A stretch of DNA of 64,000 bases from Gloeotrichia echinulata CP02 (lineage in GTDB: Bacteria; Cyanobacteriota; Cyanobacteriia; Cyanobacteriales; Nostocaceae), in NCBI GenBank assembly GCA_038087035.1, contig CP051187.1, positions 2,485,001-2,549,000 of the forward strand. Direction: 5' to 3'. This document shows, one piece after another, positions 26,088 to 35,765 of the stretch. Position 1 is the stretch's first letter. Every line of letters starts with the position of its first letter. The translations under genes and the position numbers were made by a program. The notes beneath the pieces are model-generated. The model was not told the DNA's origin, did no database searches, and worked only from the letters and a program-made list of their open reading frames with translations.

Positions 26088-27317
26088 TTAAGCCCTCCCC
26101 ACAGCATCAATCGCCGCCTCTAGTGCGATCGCAATATGAGTCCAATGAGTCCCCCCCTGGCAATATACGACATACGGCTCACGTAAAGGACCATCGGCGG
26201 AAAACTCTAAGGTACTGCCTTCAATGAATGTCCCGCCAGCCATGACTACCTGGCTCTCGTAGCCTGGCATTTCGTCGGGGATGGGGTCGAGGTAGGAACC
26301 GATGGGGGAATTTTGTTGTACGGCTTTGCAGAAGGCTATCAGCCTTTCGGGAGAACCGAGCTTAATTGCCTGAATCACATCTCGCCGGGGCGCCAGGGGT
26401 GGGGGATTGACTGGATAACCGAGTTTGTCAAATACGTAACCAGTGAGGTGCGTTCCTTTCATGGCTTCGCCTACCATCTGTGGTGCCAGAAATAACCCTT
26501 GGAAGAGGAGGCGGTTTTGGTCAAATGTGGCACCACCATAACTACCGATGCCGGGAGCGGTGAGGCGACAGGCGGCTGCTTCTACTAAGTCGGCGCGACC
26601 GGCTATATAACCGCCGGCGGTGACTATTGTACCGCCTGGATTTTTAATTAATGACCCGGCTATTAAGTCGGCGCCTACGTCTGTGGGTTCTTTGGTTTCG
26701 ATGAATTCGCCGTAGCAGTTGTCTACAAAGCAAATGGTCTGGGGATTTTGCTGTTTGACTAGGTGGACGATTTTTGCGATGTCGTCGATGGATAGGCTAG
26801 GTCGCCATGAATACCCGCAGGAACGCTGAATTAATACTGAACGGGTGCGATCGCCGATACTCTGGCTTAAGGTTTGCCAATCGATTGTTCCTTCTTTAGT
26901 CAGCTCTAATTGGCGGTATTTTATGCCAAACTCAATTAGGGAGCCTTGTCCTTTTCCCCTTAATCCAATTACTTCTTCTAGCGTATCGTAGGGAGAACCA
27001 GCCACTGCTAGCAATTCATCTCCAGGACGGAGTACACCAAATAATGCACAAGCGATCGCGTGAGTCCCCGAAACAAACTGTACCCGCACCGCTGCTGCTT
27101 CGGCACCCATTACTTGGGCAAAAACTTTATCTAAAGTTTCTCGGCCTAAATCATCGTGACCATAACCGCTTACGCCCGCAAAGTGGTGTGCGCCTACACG
27201 GTGATCACGAAATGCGTTCAGTACTCGTTGCAGATTATGCTTGACCTGAGCGTCAATTCCAGAAAAAATCTCTAACAGTGCCTGTTCTGCTTGCCGCAGC
27301 TGTTCCAAGCTGTTCAT
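26088..27317 (-). CDS. Methionine gamma-lyase-like PLP enzyme (aluminium-resistance family)
   Basis: This 409-residue PLP enzyme begins MNSLEQLRQAEQALLEIFSG and has AEAAAVRVQFVSGTHAIA (cofactor phosphate region), CFVDNCYGEF, and AGSLIKNPGGTIVTAGGY with the expected PLP lysine. It belongs to the Cys/Met metabolism group annotated as methionine gamma-lyase family or aluminium-resistance protein; the true substrate is unsettled. ATG at 27317 is chosen; an upstream start would add 22 poorly coding residues. It is divergent from desC, 84 bases away. Confidence 0.82.
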   Translation of the reverse strand: MNSLEQLRQAEQALLEIFSGIDAQVKHNLQRVLNAFRDHRVGAHHFAGVSGYGHDDLGRETLDKVFAQVMGAEAAAVRVQFVSGTHAIACALFGVLRPGDELLAVAGSPYDTLEEVIGLRGKGQGSLIEFGIKYRQLELTKEGTIDWQTLSQSIGDRTRSVLIQRSCGYSWRPSLSIDDIAKIVHLVKQQNPQTICFVDNCYGEFIETKEPTDVGADLIAGSLIKNPGGTIVTAGGYIAGRADLVEAAACRLTAPGIGSYGGATFDQNRLLFQGLFLAPQMVGEAMKGTHLTGYVFDKLGYPVNPPPLAPRRDVIQAIKLGSPERLIAFCKAVQQNSPIGSYLDPIPDEMPGYESQVVMAGGTFIEGSTLEFSADGPLREPYVVYCQGGTHWTHIAIALEAAIDAVGRA

Positions 27318-27401
27318 TGGTTCCTCGTTTACAAAAAATATAGATATGCGGGTTTTCGGATCACGCAGATTAGGCTTAACCACTCGTATTCAGGTTCCTG
27401 C

Positions 27402-28217
27402 ATGACAATTGCTACCTCAACTAAACCTCAAATTAACTGGGTTAATACCCTGTTTTTCGTTTTTCTGCACATCGGCGCTCTGTTTGCCTTGCTTCCTAGT
27501 AATTTTAGCTGGGCTGGGCTTGGTGTAGGTTTATTTCTCTACTGGCTGACTGGTGGTTTAGGTATTACCCTGGGATTTCACCGTCTTGTCACTCACCGTA
27601 GTTTTCAAACACCTAAGTGGCTGGAGTATGTTTTTGTTTTTTTCGGGACTCTGGCCTGTCAAGGCGGTCCAATTGAGTGGGTAGGCACACACCGTATGCA
27701 TCATTTGCACTCGGATACTGAGCAAGATCCCCATGATTCTAATCGGGGTTTCTGGTGGAGCCACATGGGTTGGCTGATTTACCAATCTCCCACTCAACCT
27801 GAAGTTCCTCGTTTTACTAAAGATATTGCCGAAGACCCAGTTTATCAGTTTTTCCAAAAATATTTCATTTTGATTCAGTTTGCTCTGGGTTTAGCTCTGC
27901 TACTCTTGGGTGGCTGGTCGATGCTTGTTTGGGGTGTTTTTGTGCGGATTGTCTGGGTTTACCACTGCACCTGGTTGGTGAATAGTGCTACCCATAAATT
28001 CGGCTATCGTAGCCATGAATCTGGTGATAATTCTACTAACTGCTGGTGGGTCGCCGTCCTAGTTTTCGGTGAAGGCTGGCATAATAACCACCATGCTTTT
28101 CAATACTCAGCCCGTCATGGTTTGCAATGGTGGGAAGTTGATCTAACTTGGATGACGATTCAATTGCTACAAATACTCGGTTTGGCTACAAATGTCAAGC
28201 TGGCGCCCATAAAGTAG
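27402..28217 (+). CDS. desC: Acyl-lipid delta-9 desaturase DesC
   Basis: This 271-residue membrane protein has the three histidine boxes of stearoyl-type desaturases: HRLVTHRS, EWVGTHRMHH and EGWHNNHH, with two pairs of membrane segments between them. It introduces the first double bond at carbon 9 of lipid-bound C18 (and C16) acids with ferredoxin. The start MTIATSTKPQ at 27402 lacks extra upstream coding features. It is the first of three desaturase genes in one direction (desC-desA-desB), each with its own leader of 250-270 bases. Confidence 0.92.
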   Translation: MTIATSTKPQINWVNTLFFVFLHIGALFALLPSNFSWAGLGVGLFLYWLTGGLGITLGFHRLVTHRSFQTPKWLEYVFVFFGTLACQGGPIEWVGTHRMHHLHSDTEQDPHDSNRGFWWSHMGWLIYQSPTQPEVPRFTKDIAEDPVYQFFQKYFILIQFALGLALLLLGGWSMLVWGVFVRIVWVYHCTWLVNSATHKFGYRSHESGDNSTNCWWVAVLVFGEGWHNNHHAFQYSARHGLQWWEVDLTWMTIQLLQILGLATNVKLAPIK

Positions 28218-28462
28218 TAAGTCGGTTGACGGTTGTCAGCTGATCAAGAAGCAGAGTGGAGGATAAGGGGACAAGGGGACAAGGAGATAACTTTCCCCCC
28301 TCTCCCCCTCTCCCGCAAATTCTCAATCAGCTGAAAAATTCTCATAGCAGCTGCGCTGGTGTATGCTAGGTTGCTATAATCCAAAGCGCTAATGTTAAGA
28401 AACTTTGCAGCAAGCCACTTTCTGGTGACTTGGTGTCAAGCCGTGTTGTTTTTTAGGTTTTC

Positions 28463-29515
28463 ATGACTACATCAACAATAAATAACCAAAAACCAGCTGA
28501 TGACCTGGGTGATTCCAACCTGAGGCTAACAGATATTGTCAAAACTCTGCCCAAAGAATGTTTTCAGCAAGATATTCGTAAGGCTTGGACTAGGGCGTTG
28601 ACCAGTGTTGTGATGGTAGGCTTAGGCTACTTTATTCTGACAATTACACCTTGGTTTCTCTTACCCCTAGCTTGGATTTTTACAGGGACTGCGTTAACAG
28701 GTTTTTTTGTCATTGGTCATGATTGTGGCCATCGTTCGTTCGCCAAACGTCCCTGGGTGAATGATCTGGTAGGACACATATTCATGATGCCTTTGATTTA
28801 CCCGTTTCACAGCTGGCGAATTAAACATAATTATCATCATACTCATACCAATAAGCTGGATGAGGACAACGCTTGGCACCCTATCAGACCAGAAGTGTTT
28901 GAAGGTTTTACTCCACTGAAGAAGTTTGCGTTTGAACGGTTCATACGTAACTACTTATGGTGGGTTGGTTCTATTGGACATTGGGCTGTTGTACATTTTG
29001 ATTGGCGGAATTTTAAAACTAAAGACCAATCAAGTATTAAGCTTTCTGTGGCTGTAGTCGTGGTCTTTGCGGCGATCGCTTTCCCCATTCTCATCGCTAC
29101 AACTGGTATCTGGGGATTTGTCAAATTTTGGCTCTTACCCTGGATGGTTTACCATTTCTGGATGAGTACCTTTACTATCGTTCACCATACTGCTTCAGAT
29201 GTTCCGTTTGTCGCAGTTAATAAGTGGAATGAGGCTCTAGCACAGCTATTTGGTACAATTCACTGTGATTACCCCCGTTGGGTAGAGTTCCTCTGCCACG
29301 ATATCAATGTCCACGTCCCCCATCACATCTCTACTGCTATTCCTTCTTATAATTTGCGGATGGCTTACAGCAGTATTAAGGAAAATTGGGGCGATTATCT
29401 CCATGAAGAATGTCAGTTTTCTTGGCCTTTAATGAAGAACATCGCAGACCATTGTCAACTTTACACAACTGATGTTGGATATCAGTCTTTTAAAGACTAT
29501 TACGCTGAAAAATAA
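28463..29515 (+). CDS. desA: Acyl-lipid delta-12 desaturase DesA
   Basis: This 350-residue protein has histidine boxes HDCGHRSF (about 89-96), HNYHHTHTN (about 125-133) and HVPHHIS (near 290), and the four membrane segments of DesA. It converts oleoyl into linoleoyl chains in membrane lipids. It lies between desC and desB in the order of their reactions. Length and motifs are those of the cyanobacterial enzyme. In related species these genes respond to cold; the 245-base leader would hold that control, but no element could be identified. Confidence 0.92.
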   Translation: MTTSTINNQKPADDLGDSNLRLTDIVKTLPKECFQQDIRKAWTRALTSVVMVGLGYFILTITPWFLLPLAWIFTGTALTGFFVIGHDCGHRSFAKRPWVNDLVGHIFMMPLIYPFHSWRIKHNYHHTHTNKLDEDNAWHPIRPEVFEGFTPLKKFAFERFIRNYLWWVGSIGHWAVVHFDWRNFKTKDQSSIKLSVAVVVVFAAIAFPILIATTGIWGFVKFWLLPWMVYHFWMSTFTIVHHTASDVPFVAVNKWNEALAQLFGTIHCDYPRWVEFLCHDINVHVPHHISTAIPSYNLRMAYSSIKENWGDYLHEECQFSWPLMKNIADHCQLYTTDVGYQSFKDYYAEK

Positions 29516-29788
29516 ACTACTATGAAGTATTAAGTATAAAGCAGGAAAAATACCTGCGAGCTTTGCTTCTAGTCCGCTTGTACTTTTAAGTCCTTTATCC
29601 TGTTGACATCATCGTATCCGTCAAATAGATTCTGGCAATTCCTATCTATAAATTTTGTGAGAGAAATTGCCAGTAACTATCATCATGCGGATTCGTGAGA
29701 GTTTCAACCTATCCACAACGGTGCATCGCAGAGGTGAGATTTTCTGACCTCAAACAACGTTTGATTTATATCCAACAGCAGAACGCCA

Positions 29789-30856
29789 GTGTCATCAAAT
29801 ACCATTAATTTAAACCATTCCCAGAGTTCTCCATCATCTGAAGTTGCAACTAAACTTCCCTTTACTCTTCAAGATTTAAAAGCAGCAATACCTGCTGAAT
29901 GTTTTCAGCCCAATGTGGCAAAATCACTATATTACTTTTTTCGTGATATCTTGATTATCGGTCTGCTTTATGCAGTTGCTAATTACTTGGATTCTTGGTA
30001 TTTCTGGCCAGTGTTCTGGCTCATGCAAGGAACAATGTTTTGGGCTTTGTTTGTCGTCGGACATGACTGCGGACACCAATCTTTTTCTCAGCATAAATGG
30101 CTGAATGATTTGATTGGACATCTTTCCCATACACCGATTCTTGTTCCTTATCACGGTTGGCGAATTAGTCACAGAACTCATCACAAAAATACTGGCAATA
30201 TCGATAATGATGAAAGCTGGTACCCAGTGACGGAATCGCAGTATAACGAAATGGATTCGCTGCAAAAGATAGGCCGATATTATGTATTTTTATTGGCTTA
30301 TCCAATATATTTGTTTAAGCGTTCTCCCAATAAAGAAGGTTCCCACTTTTCACCGAATAGCTCACTCTTCAAACCATCCGAAAAATGGGATATCATTACT
30401 AGCACTACCCTATGGATTGGTATGGTAGCGTTGCTTGGTTTCCTCACCTACCAATGGGGTTGGATGTGGTTGCTGAAAAATTACGCTGTACCCTACATTG
30501 TGTTTGTAATTTGGTTGGATTTGGTGACATTTTTGCATCATACTGAACCAGAACTTCCCTGGTATCGTGGAGATGATTGGACTTTCTTAAAAGGTGCGAT
30601 TTCTAGCATTGACCGTGATTACGGGTTGATCAATCACATCCATCACGATATTGGTACTCATGTAGCTCACCACATCTTCTTGAATATGCCTCACTACAAT
30701 TTGCTCAAGGCAACTGAGGCAATCAAACCGATTATGGGTGAATATTACCACAAGTCACAGGAGCCAATTTGGAAAGCTTTATGGCGTTCAGCTATTAGCT
30801 GTCATTTTGTTCCCGATGCTGGCGGACAGGTCTACTATACTTCCAATAATAAGTAA
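29789..30856 (+). CDS. desB: Acyl-lipid omega-3 (delta-15) desaturase DesB
   Basis: This 355-residue protein has histidine boxes HDCGHQSF, HRTHHKNTGN and HVAHHIF and is closer to plant omega-3 desaturases than to DesA. It makes alpha-linolenoyl from linoleoyl chains. The start at 29789 is GTG (gtgtcatcaaatacc), without an ATG close by. It ends the desCAB group and is followed by a terminator at 30895. Confidence 0.9.
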   Translation: MSSNTINLNHSQSSPSSEVATKLPFTLQDLKAAIPAECFQPNVAKSLYYFFRDILIIGLLYAVANYLDSWYFWPVFWLMQGTMFWALFVVGHDCGHQSFSQHKWLNDLIGHLSHTPILVPYHGWRISHRTHHKNTGNIDNDESWYPVTESQYNEMDSLQKIGRYYVFLLAYPIYLFKRSPNKEGSHFSPNSSLFKPSEKWDIITSTTLWIGMVALLGFLTYQWGWMWLLKNYAVPYIVFVIWLDLVTFLHHTEPELPWYRGDDWTFLKGAISSIDRDYGLINHIHHDIGTHVAHHIFLNMPHYNLLKATEAIKPIMGEYYHKSQEPIWKALWRSAISCHFVPDAGGQVYYTSNNK

Positions 30857-30894
30857 CTTTTCTCACAGACTAGAAGTCTGTGGCTATACAAACG

Positions 30895-30920
30895 AAGTCC
30901 GCGTAGGCGGACTTTTTTTT
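30895..30920 (+). terminator. Terminator after desB
   Basis: Arms aagtccgc / gcggactt with loop gtag, followed by a run of T. A second stem (cacagact..agtctgtg, 30865-30882) precedes it. Confidence 0.8.
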
Positions 30921-31007
30921 GTATGTTTCGGGGTTTATAGAAGTAACCCGATAGGCGCAAAACCCTGTGTCTTTTAGACTCCGGATGTAGCGCCAACGGT
31001 GAATAAA

Positions 31008-31157
31008 TTAAACGTGATTTTTTCTTTTTGGTTCAGGTAAAGAATCAATCAATTCTTCTATGATTTGAGTCATAGTTTTATCTTTTTCCACCGCTAATAA
31101 GCGTAGTTTATTAATTCTGCGTTCGCTTAAAAGTATATGTAATTGCTTTTTTGGCAT
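31008..31157 (-). CDS. Small ribbon-helix-helix-like protein divergent from tnpB
   Basis: A 49-residue frame reads MPKKQLHILLSERRINKLRL, then LAVEKDKTMTQIIEELIDSL and PEPKRKNHV. This looks like a CopG/Arc-type ribbon-helix-helix protein (strand, then two helices). It is transcribed away from the damaged tnpB, 76 bases apart, and probably travelled with that element. It may bind the shared promoter; that is inferred. Confidence 0.65.
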   Translation of the reverse strand: MPKKQLHILLSERRINKLRLLAVEKDKTMTQIIEELIDSLPEPKRKNHV

Positions 31158-31232
31158 ATTATGTAGTTTATGTGTACACAATCATGCTATCATATATACA
31201 GTTAACAAAATCATCAAGGAGGTGATTAAGTA

Positions 31233-32537
31233 ATGCTGGTTTTAGAGTACAAAGTCAAAGCTAAAAAGCATCAATACGATGCAATTAATGAGGCTATCCG
31301 TACAACTCAATTCATCAGAAATAAAGCTATACGCTACTGGATGGATTCCCCAAAAGAAGCCAAAATTAATAAAATTGCTTTAAATAATTACTCAACAGCG
31401 TTACGCAAAGAGTTTAAATTTGTTGAGGAATTAAACTCAATGGCTTGCCAAGCTGCAACTGAACGAGCATGGTCTGCCATTGATAGGTTCTACCATAACT
31501 GTAAGAAGAAGAGGCAGTGCGGTCTTGGGGTCTCCCCAAGTGGAGCAACTGCCGTAGTAGCAGGTAAAAAGGGCTATCCCAGATTTCAAAAAGATAACCG
31601 TTCGGTGGAATATAAAACCTCTGGATGGTCGTTAAATCAAACTAAAAGACGCATCATATTTACTGATAAAAAAGGTATTGGTGAAGTAAAGTTACTTGGT
31701 AAATGGGATATCGAAACTTACCCAGTTAAGCAAATTAAGCGTGTTAGATTGCTCAAAAAAGCCGATGGATTCTATTGTCAATTCTGCATTGATGTAGATG
31801 TTGAATCTGAGTCTAGAATTGCTGACGGTGAAATAGGTCTAGACGTTGGTCTAGAGTTTTTCTACTCAGATTCTAATGGTAATCATGTAGAAAACCCTAG
31901 ATTTTTGAGGAAATCTGAGAAAGCAATTAAACACGCTCAGAGACAGATTTACAAAAAAGAGAAAGGCAAAAACCAAAGAAGAAAAGCACGAAACAGGTAT
32001 GCTCGAAAACATTTAAAAGTAAGTAGGCAACGGAAAGAACACGCTCTTAAATTGGCGCGTAACGTATGCAAAGCTAACGCTTTAGTAGCCTATGTTCGGC
32101 GAAGCCGTTGCCGAAGGCTAAATTTGAATATTAAAGGCATGGTAAAAAATCACTGTCTAGCCAAGAGCATTAATGATGCATCTTGGTCACTTTTCCGCAG
32201 TTGGTTAGAATATTTTGCAGCTAAATTTAACAGCACTGTTGTTGCTGTCAATCCTAGAATGACATCTCAAAAATGTTCGGATTGTGGAACAATTGTCAAA
32301 AAATCCCTCTCAACTCGTAGCCATGTATGTAGTTGTGGTTGCAGTTTGCAGAGGGATGTTAATGCTGCAAAAAATATTCTAAATCTTGTCTCCGACACGC
32401 TCCGCGATGCAAAAGCTAGGGTAGGGCATACCCAAAGTAACGCTTCTGGACTAGTAACCTCTACTCTAATTGGCGTAAGCCTGTTAGAGCAAGTTACTAG
32501 GATGAAGGAAGAATCCCCCGACTTTACGAGTAAGTGA
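31233..32537 (+). pseudogene. tnpB: TnpB with three in-frame repeat insertions and no RuvC-II glutamate
   Basis: This 434-residue frame is uninterrupted and has RuvC Asp204 (IGLDVGLE), Asp375 (QRDVNAAKN) and the zinc finger (CSDC .. CSCGC). Three palindromic repeats are inserted in frame: residues about 94-110 (31513-31563), about 288-296 (32093-32120), and about 386-396 (32388-32421). The second replaces the usual Y-E-D-L-N before NIKGM by VRRSRCRRL, removing the catalytic Glu. The protein is therefore probably unable to cut DNA. A strong site GGAGGTGAT precedes the ATG. No tnpA is present. Confidence 0.85.
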
Positions 32538-32572
32538 GCAAAGCGAAACTTACTCAGTCGGGGGAGTGTCAA
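32513..32572 (+). mobile_element. Right end of the second tnpB element
   Basis: The stem cccccgac..gtcggggg with inner gagtaag / cttactc arms and final gagtgtcaa is the usual right-end form. It would form the 3' part of the element's RNA. The host Uma2 gene follows 44 bases on. Confidence 0.7.
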
Positions 32573-32616
32573 AATTGTTAGGTCTAGATAAAAATGAACT
32601 ATATCTGAAAAGTTTT

Positions 32617-33171
32617 ATGACGCTCACTATTCAAGATGTAGAAAGACTACAACAAAAACTACAAGATGAACAGCAGGATTACCAAATAGAACTGCAAGCC
32701 GGAAATATTCTAGTTATGGGTCCATCAGATATTGAGTCTAGTGAAATCGGCGCTCAGTTGATATACTTATTAAAACTTTGGGTTAATCCTCGTAAGCTCG
32801 GGCGGATATTTGACTCAAGTGGTGGATTTATCATGCCTAACACAGATTTACGCGCCCCTGATGTTTCTTTTGTAGCGGCGTCAAGACTAAAACGAACTGT
32901 GCGCGATTTTGCCGAGTTAGTACCTGATTTGGTAGTAGAAATAAAATCGAAAACAGACAGAATTTCTAAATTGCAAGAGAAAATTAAGCTGTTTTTAGAA
33001 TTAGGTGCAAGGGTAGGAATATTAATTAATCCAGACCAGTTAACTGTAACTGTATATCGTCCTAATGGTGATGTTCAAATTTTAACTGGGGATGATAAGT
33101 TAACTATTCATGAGTTATTACCTGGTTGGGAAGTGGCGATTTCTGAAATATGGCCGCCCGTATTTGAGTAG
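32617..33171 (+). CDS. Uma2 family (DUF820) putative endonuclease
   Basis: This 184-residue protein shows the Uma2 core: GNILVMGPSDIESSEIG, then DLRAPDVSFVAASRL, PDLVVEIKSKTDRISKLQEKI and GVRVGILINPDQLTVTVY-like. Uma2 is a PD-(D/E)XK-like fold abundant in cyanobacteria, of unknown role. Acidic residues DVSF and VVEIKS fit the active site. ATG at 32617 was chosen, because upstream codons belong to the IS right end. Confidence 0.8.
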   Translation: MTLTIQDVERLQQKLQDEQQDYQIELQAGNILVMGPSDIESSEIGAQLIYLLKLWVNPRKLGRIFDSSGGFIMPNTDLRAPDVSFVAASRLKRTVRDFAELVPDLVVEIKSKTDRISKLQEKIKLFLELGARVGILINPDQLTVTVYRPNGDVQILTGDDKLTIHELLPGWEVAISEIWPPVFE

Positions 33172-33247
33172 GTTTTTATGTTTCGTGCATTCGCCGCTAG
33201 GCGTTCTCGTAGAGTAGGCGAAGAAGCGTAGAAAGGAGAACGAAAAT

Positions 33248-33673
33248 ATGGAAGAGTTATTAACTTTAAAGGAATTATTGCTTGAGGGGAAGATTTCCCA
33301 AGCTTTGGAGTTGGTGGAAGAGTTGGAGGAAATGAGTAAGTCTGATAAATTGAATAAAATTTTTAGTTATGGAATTATTGTTTTATTGCACTTGATTAAA
33401 CAAGCGGCTGAAAAACGCTCTACTAGGTCTTGGGAAACTTCTATTTTTAATTCTGTTAAGCAAATTCAACGCACTAATCAACGTCCAAAGGGTAAGGGTT
33501 ATTATTTACAGGAAGATGAATTATTGGAAACCTTACAAGATGCTTATGAGTCGGCTTTAAGAAAGGCTGCTTTGGAGGCTTTTGAAGGAAGCTATAAAGC
33601 AGATGAATTAGGAGATTTGGTCAATCAAGATGCAGTGATTCAAGAAGCTATGGATTTGATTTTGCGAGGATGA
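33248..33673 (+). CDS. DUF29-like family protein
   Basis: This 141-residue all-helical protein (LTLKELLLEGKISQALELVEEL, then SYGIIVLLHLIKQAAEKR, TRSWETSIFNSVKQIQ and KGYYLQEDELLETL) resembles DUF29 proteins, common in cyanobacteria. It starts 76 bases after the Uma2 gene, with a palindromic repeat in between. The function is unknown. Confidence 0.7.
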   Translation: MEELLTLKELLLEGKISQALELVEELEEMSKSDKLNKIFSYGIIVLLHLIKQAAEKRSTRSWETSIFNSVKQIQRTNQRPKGKGYYLQEDELLETLQDAYESALRKAALEAFEGSYKADELGDLVNQDAVIQEAMDLILRG

Positions 33674-33826
33674 TCTCGTTCCCAGTCTCCAAACTGGGAA
33701 TGTCGTCTTGGAGGTTCTAACTGCTGTATTTGAGTGATTAAATTAGCGATGAACCGCGAGGACGTTCAGGAATATTTAGAATCATAATTGTAAATGTCTG
33801 CCGGTCTTAATTCCCACCCCTAACGC

Positions 33827-35092
33827 CTAAAACCTACCATTCCCCTGCACAATATGCTTGACTGTTGTCAAGGTTTCCAAACTAATAAACCCGCGACGAT
33901 GACCTTTTTGATTAGACATACCGAGAAATACCGTTTCTCCCCGCGATGGGTTGCGGGAAAAACGGGGGGAGGCGTTGATGTAGGTAGAGGCGCTGTTAAC
34001 TCCTAAAGCAAACTGCCGACTTTCCTGATATGATTCAGTAACAATGCAGTCGGCGTGACCGCTACTGTGTTGATTAATCCAGGCGATCGCCGCCTCTAAG
34101 CTATCGACTAGTTTAAAAGCTACTGTCTTAGTTAAATAAGGGTTTCCCCATTCAGCTTCTTTAGCCAGCTGCAATTGGGGAAAAGCTTCTTGTAGTTCCG
34201 CATCTCCTTTGACTTCAAAGCCTTTCTCCTGTAAGCTGTTCCACAAAACTGCTAAGGACGATGGTAAGGCTTGGCGATGAATTAGGACTTTTTCAATGGC
34301 ATTTACCGGATCAGGTTCGCTTTCATGGCTATCGATAATCATCCAGCGCACCATCTCTAAGCTGGCATTCAGCGACCAATAAAGGTAACAATTGCCCATT
34401 GCTGATTTTAACACTGGGCAAGTTGCTTGTCGCATTACCTGCTGTACTAAGCTAGAACGTCCGTAGGGAATCACTAAATTTAGGTACTTGTCTTGGACTA
34501 CTAAATCCCGAATTGAAGCACCGTGTTCTGCTGTAATCAATTCGATACAGCCTGGTGGCAAACCTACTTCCGTCACAGCGGTTTGCAGTACCTCGGCGAT
34601 CGCCGCGTTAGAATGACTGGCTTCGGTACTACCTTTGAGTATTATACAATTGCCAGTCTTGATACATAAACCCGCTGCGATCGCCCCTAAATCGGGAAAC
34701 GCCTCATAAATAAACCCAATTACTCCCAAAGGCATTAACTGGGAGTAACTCTGGGAGTCTTCCTGTTGATACTCAGCGTTTCTTACTCGCCGCAGCGGAT
34801 CTGATAATTCCCCCAATCGTTGGAGAATTCCTACTGTTGTCTCTAGCCTAGTGGGAGTTAGCTTCAGCCAATCCAAAATTAACTCTGGTACCGCCATTTC
34901 TCGACTTGCTTCTAAATCCAAGGTATTGGCTTCGAGAATGTCGTCAAATGAACGTTCCAGCCCCCGTGCCATTGCCAAAACAGCACGACTGCGGTCTACT
35001 CCCTTGGCAATTCCCAACTTTAGGGAAGCTTGATAAGCGCGTTTAGCGCTGTTCATTGGTTCGGGGTAATCATCAATAGCTTCAGAGGTCAT
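33827..35092 (-). CDS. proA: Glutamate-5-semialdehyde dehydrogenase (gamma-glutamyl phosphate reductase)
   Basis: This 421-residue enzyme of proline synthesis reduces gamma-glutamyl phosphate with NADPH. Landmarks are the aldehyde-dehydrogenase fold with PLGVIGFIYEAFPDLGAIAAG, KGSTEASHSN, CVIKSAMGNCY-like region carrying the catalytic Cys (TCPVLKSAMGNCYLY), and the end GETVFLGMSNQKGHRRGFISLE. The start MTSEAIDDYPEPM at 35092 lies four bases after the stop of the upstream membrane protein gene. The family is clear; it differs somewhat from short ProA in the cofactor region but has no missing block. Confidence 0.85.
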   Translation of the reverse strand: MTSEAIDDYPEPMNSAKRAYQASLKLGIAKGVDRSRAVLAMARGLERSFDDILEANTLDLEASREMAVPELILDWLKLTPTRLETTVGILQRLGELSDPLRRVRNAEYQQEDSQSYSQLMPLGVIGFIYEAFPDLGAIAAGLCIKTGNCIILKGSTEASHSNAAIAEVLQTAVTEVGLPPGCIELITAEHGASIRDLVVQDKYLNLVIPYGRSSLVQQVMRQATCPVLKSAMGNCYLYWSLNASLEMVRWMIIDSHESEPDPVNAIEKVLIHRQALPSSLAVLWNSLQEKGFEVKGDAELQEAFPQLQLAKEAEWGNPYLTKTVAFKLVDSLEAAIAWINQHSSGHADCIVTESYQESRQFALGVNSASTYINASPRFSRNPSRGETVFLGMSNQKGHRRGFISLETLTTVKHIVQGNGRF

Positions 35093-35096
35093 TGAG

Positions 35097-35507
35097 TTAA
35101 CGTCTGTATGTAAGCCAGACCATAAGTGCTGGCAGGATAGCCAATAGCACCGCCACCATTGCCCAAGCAATAATGCTGGAACCATTATTTGCTAATCGTA
35201 GTGCCAATGGTAACCATATAATCACTAACACAACAATAATGCCCAGTGCTATCGGCAAATAGCTTTCTCCTAGTCGCGGATGGACCACATGCCAACTATT
35301 TCCCGTCCAGCGCCAAGCACGCTTGTAGGGATAGGTTGTAGAAAGCTGCTCTAGAACATAACCATTATCTTCCACCACGAATATTTGTTGACAGCGATCG
35401 CAACCAAATGCTTCTGTGAGTGTAATGGGAATTAACCGTCCCCGACGACGGCAGGGACAGCTATATTCCGTCTCGAAATCGATTTTTTCAGGTTTTTGAG
35501 GTTGCAC
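35097..35507 (-). CDS. Zinc-ribbon membrane protein of unknown function
   Basis: This 136-residue protein has an N-terminal zinc-ribbon-like part with CPCRRRG and CDRCQQIF (residues about 17-40), a middle region with KRAWRWTGNSWHVV, and two C-terminal membrane segments (about 83-104 and 112-132). The start is GTG. It precedes proA by four bases, so the two are likely co-transcribed. The family is cyanobacterial; I do not recognise a function. Confidence 0.65.
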   Translation of the reverse strand: MQPQKPEKIDFETEYSCPCRRRGRLIPITLTEAFGCDRCQQIFVVEDNGYVLEQLSTTYPYKRAWRWTGNSWHVVHPRLGESYLPIALGIIVVLVIIWLPLALRLANNGSSIIAWAMVAVLLAILPALMVWLTYRR

Positions 35508-35535
35508 AAGCGTTCTAATAACTTGAGCGTGTTGT

Positions 35536-35730
35536 TCACACTCCCCTGGCTAAAGCCGAGGGGATTCTAAATTCACCATACCAGCCCTGGCGATTATAAA
35601 TCGCGGCTACACGGACAAAACCCAGCGACCTGGGTTGAAAATCTTGATTTTGCGTTAGTCCAGGTCGGTGGACAATGCCAGTGTAGTAACGAATTATATT
35701 CGCACAAAACTTTTCAAACATCCTCATCAA
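35536..35730 (-). repeat. Degenerate IS605-type right end and dispersed repeat
   Basis: On the minus strand agaatcccctcggctttagc followed by caggggagtgtgaac is a decayed right end, preceded by gtgtagccgcgatttataatcgcc, a palindromic repeat dispersed in Nostocales. An accidental open frame crosses it; no gene is supported. Confidence 0.5.
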
Positions 35731-35765
35731 ACGTTTTCAGCTAAACACACTTATAAATTTATCTA

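Noticed and set aside
27291..27401. N-terminal extension of desC
   Set aside because: The upstream codons overlap the divergent PLP enzyme start and do not resemble desaturases; ATG at 27402 fits the family.
35536..35730. Minus-strand frame of 64 codons before proA group
   Set aside because: It is made of a dispersed repeat and a decayed IS605-type right end.
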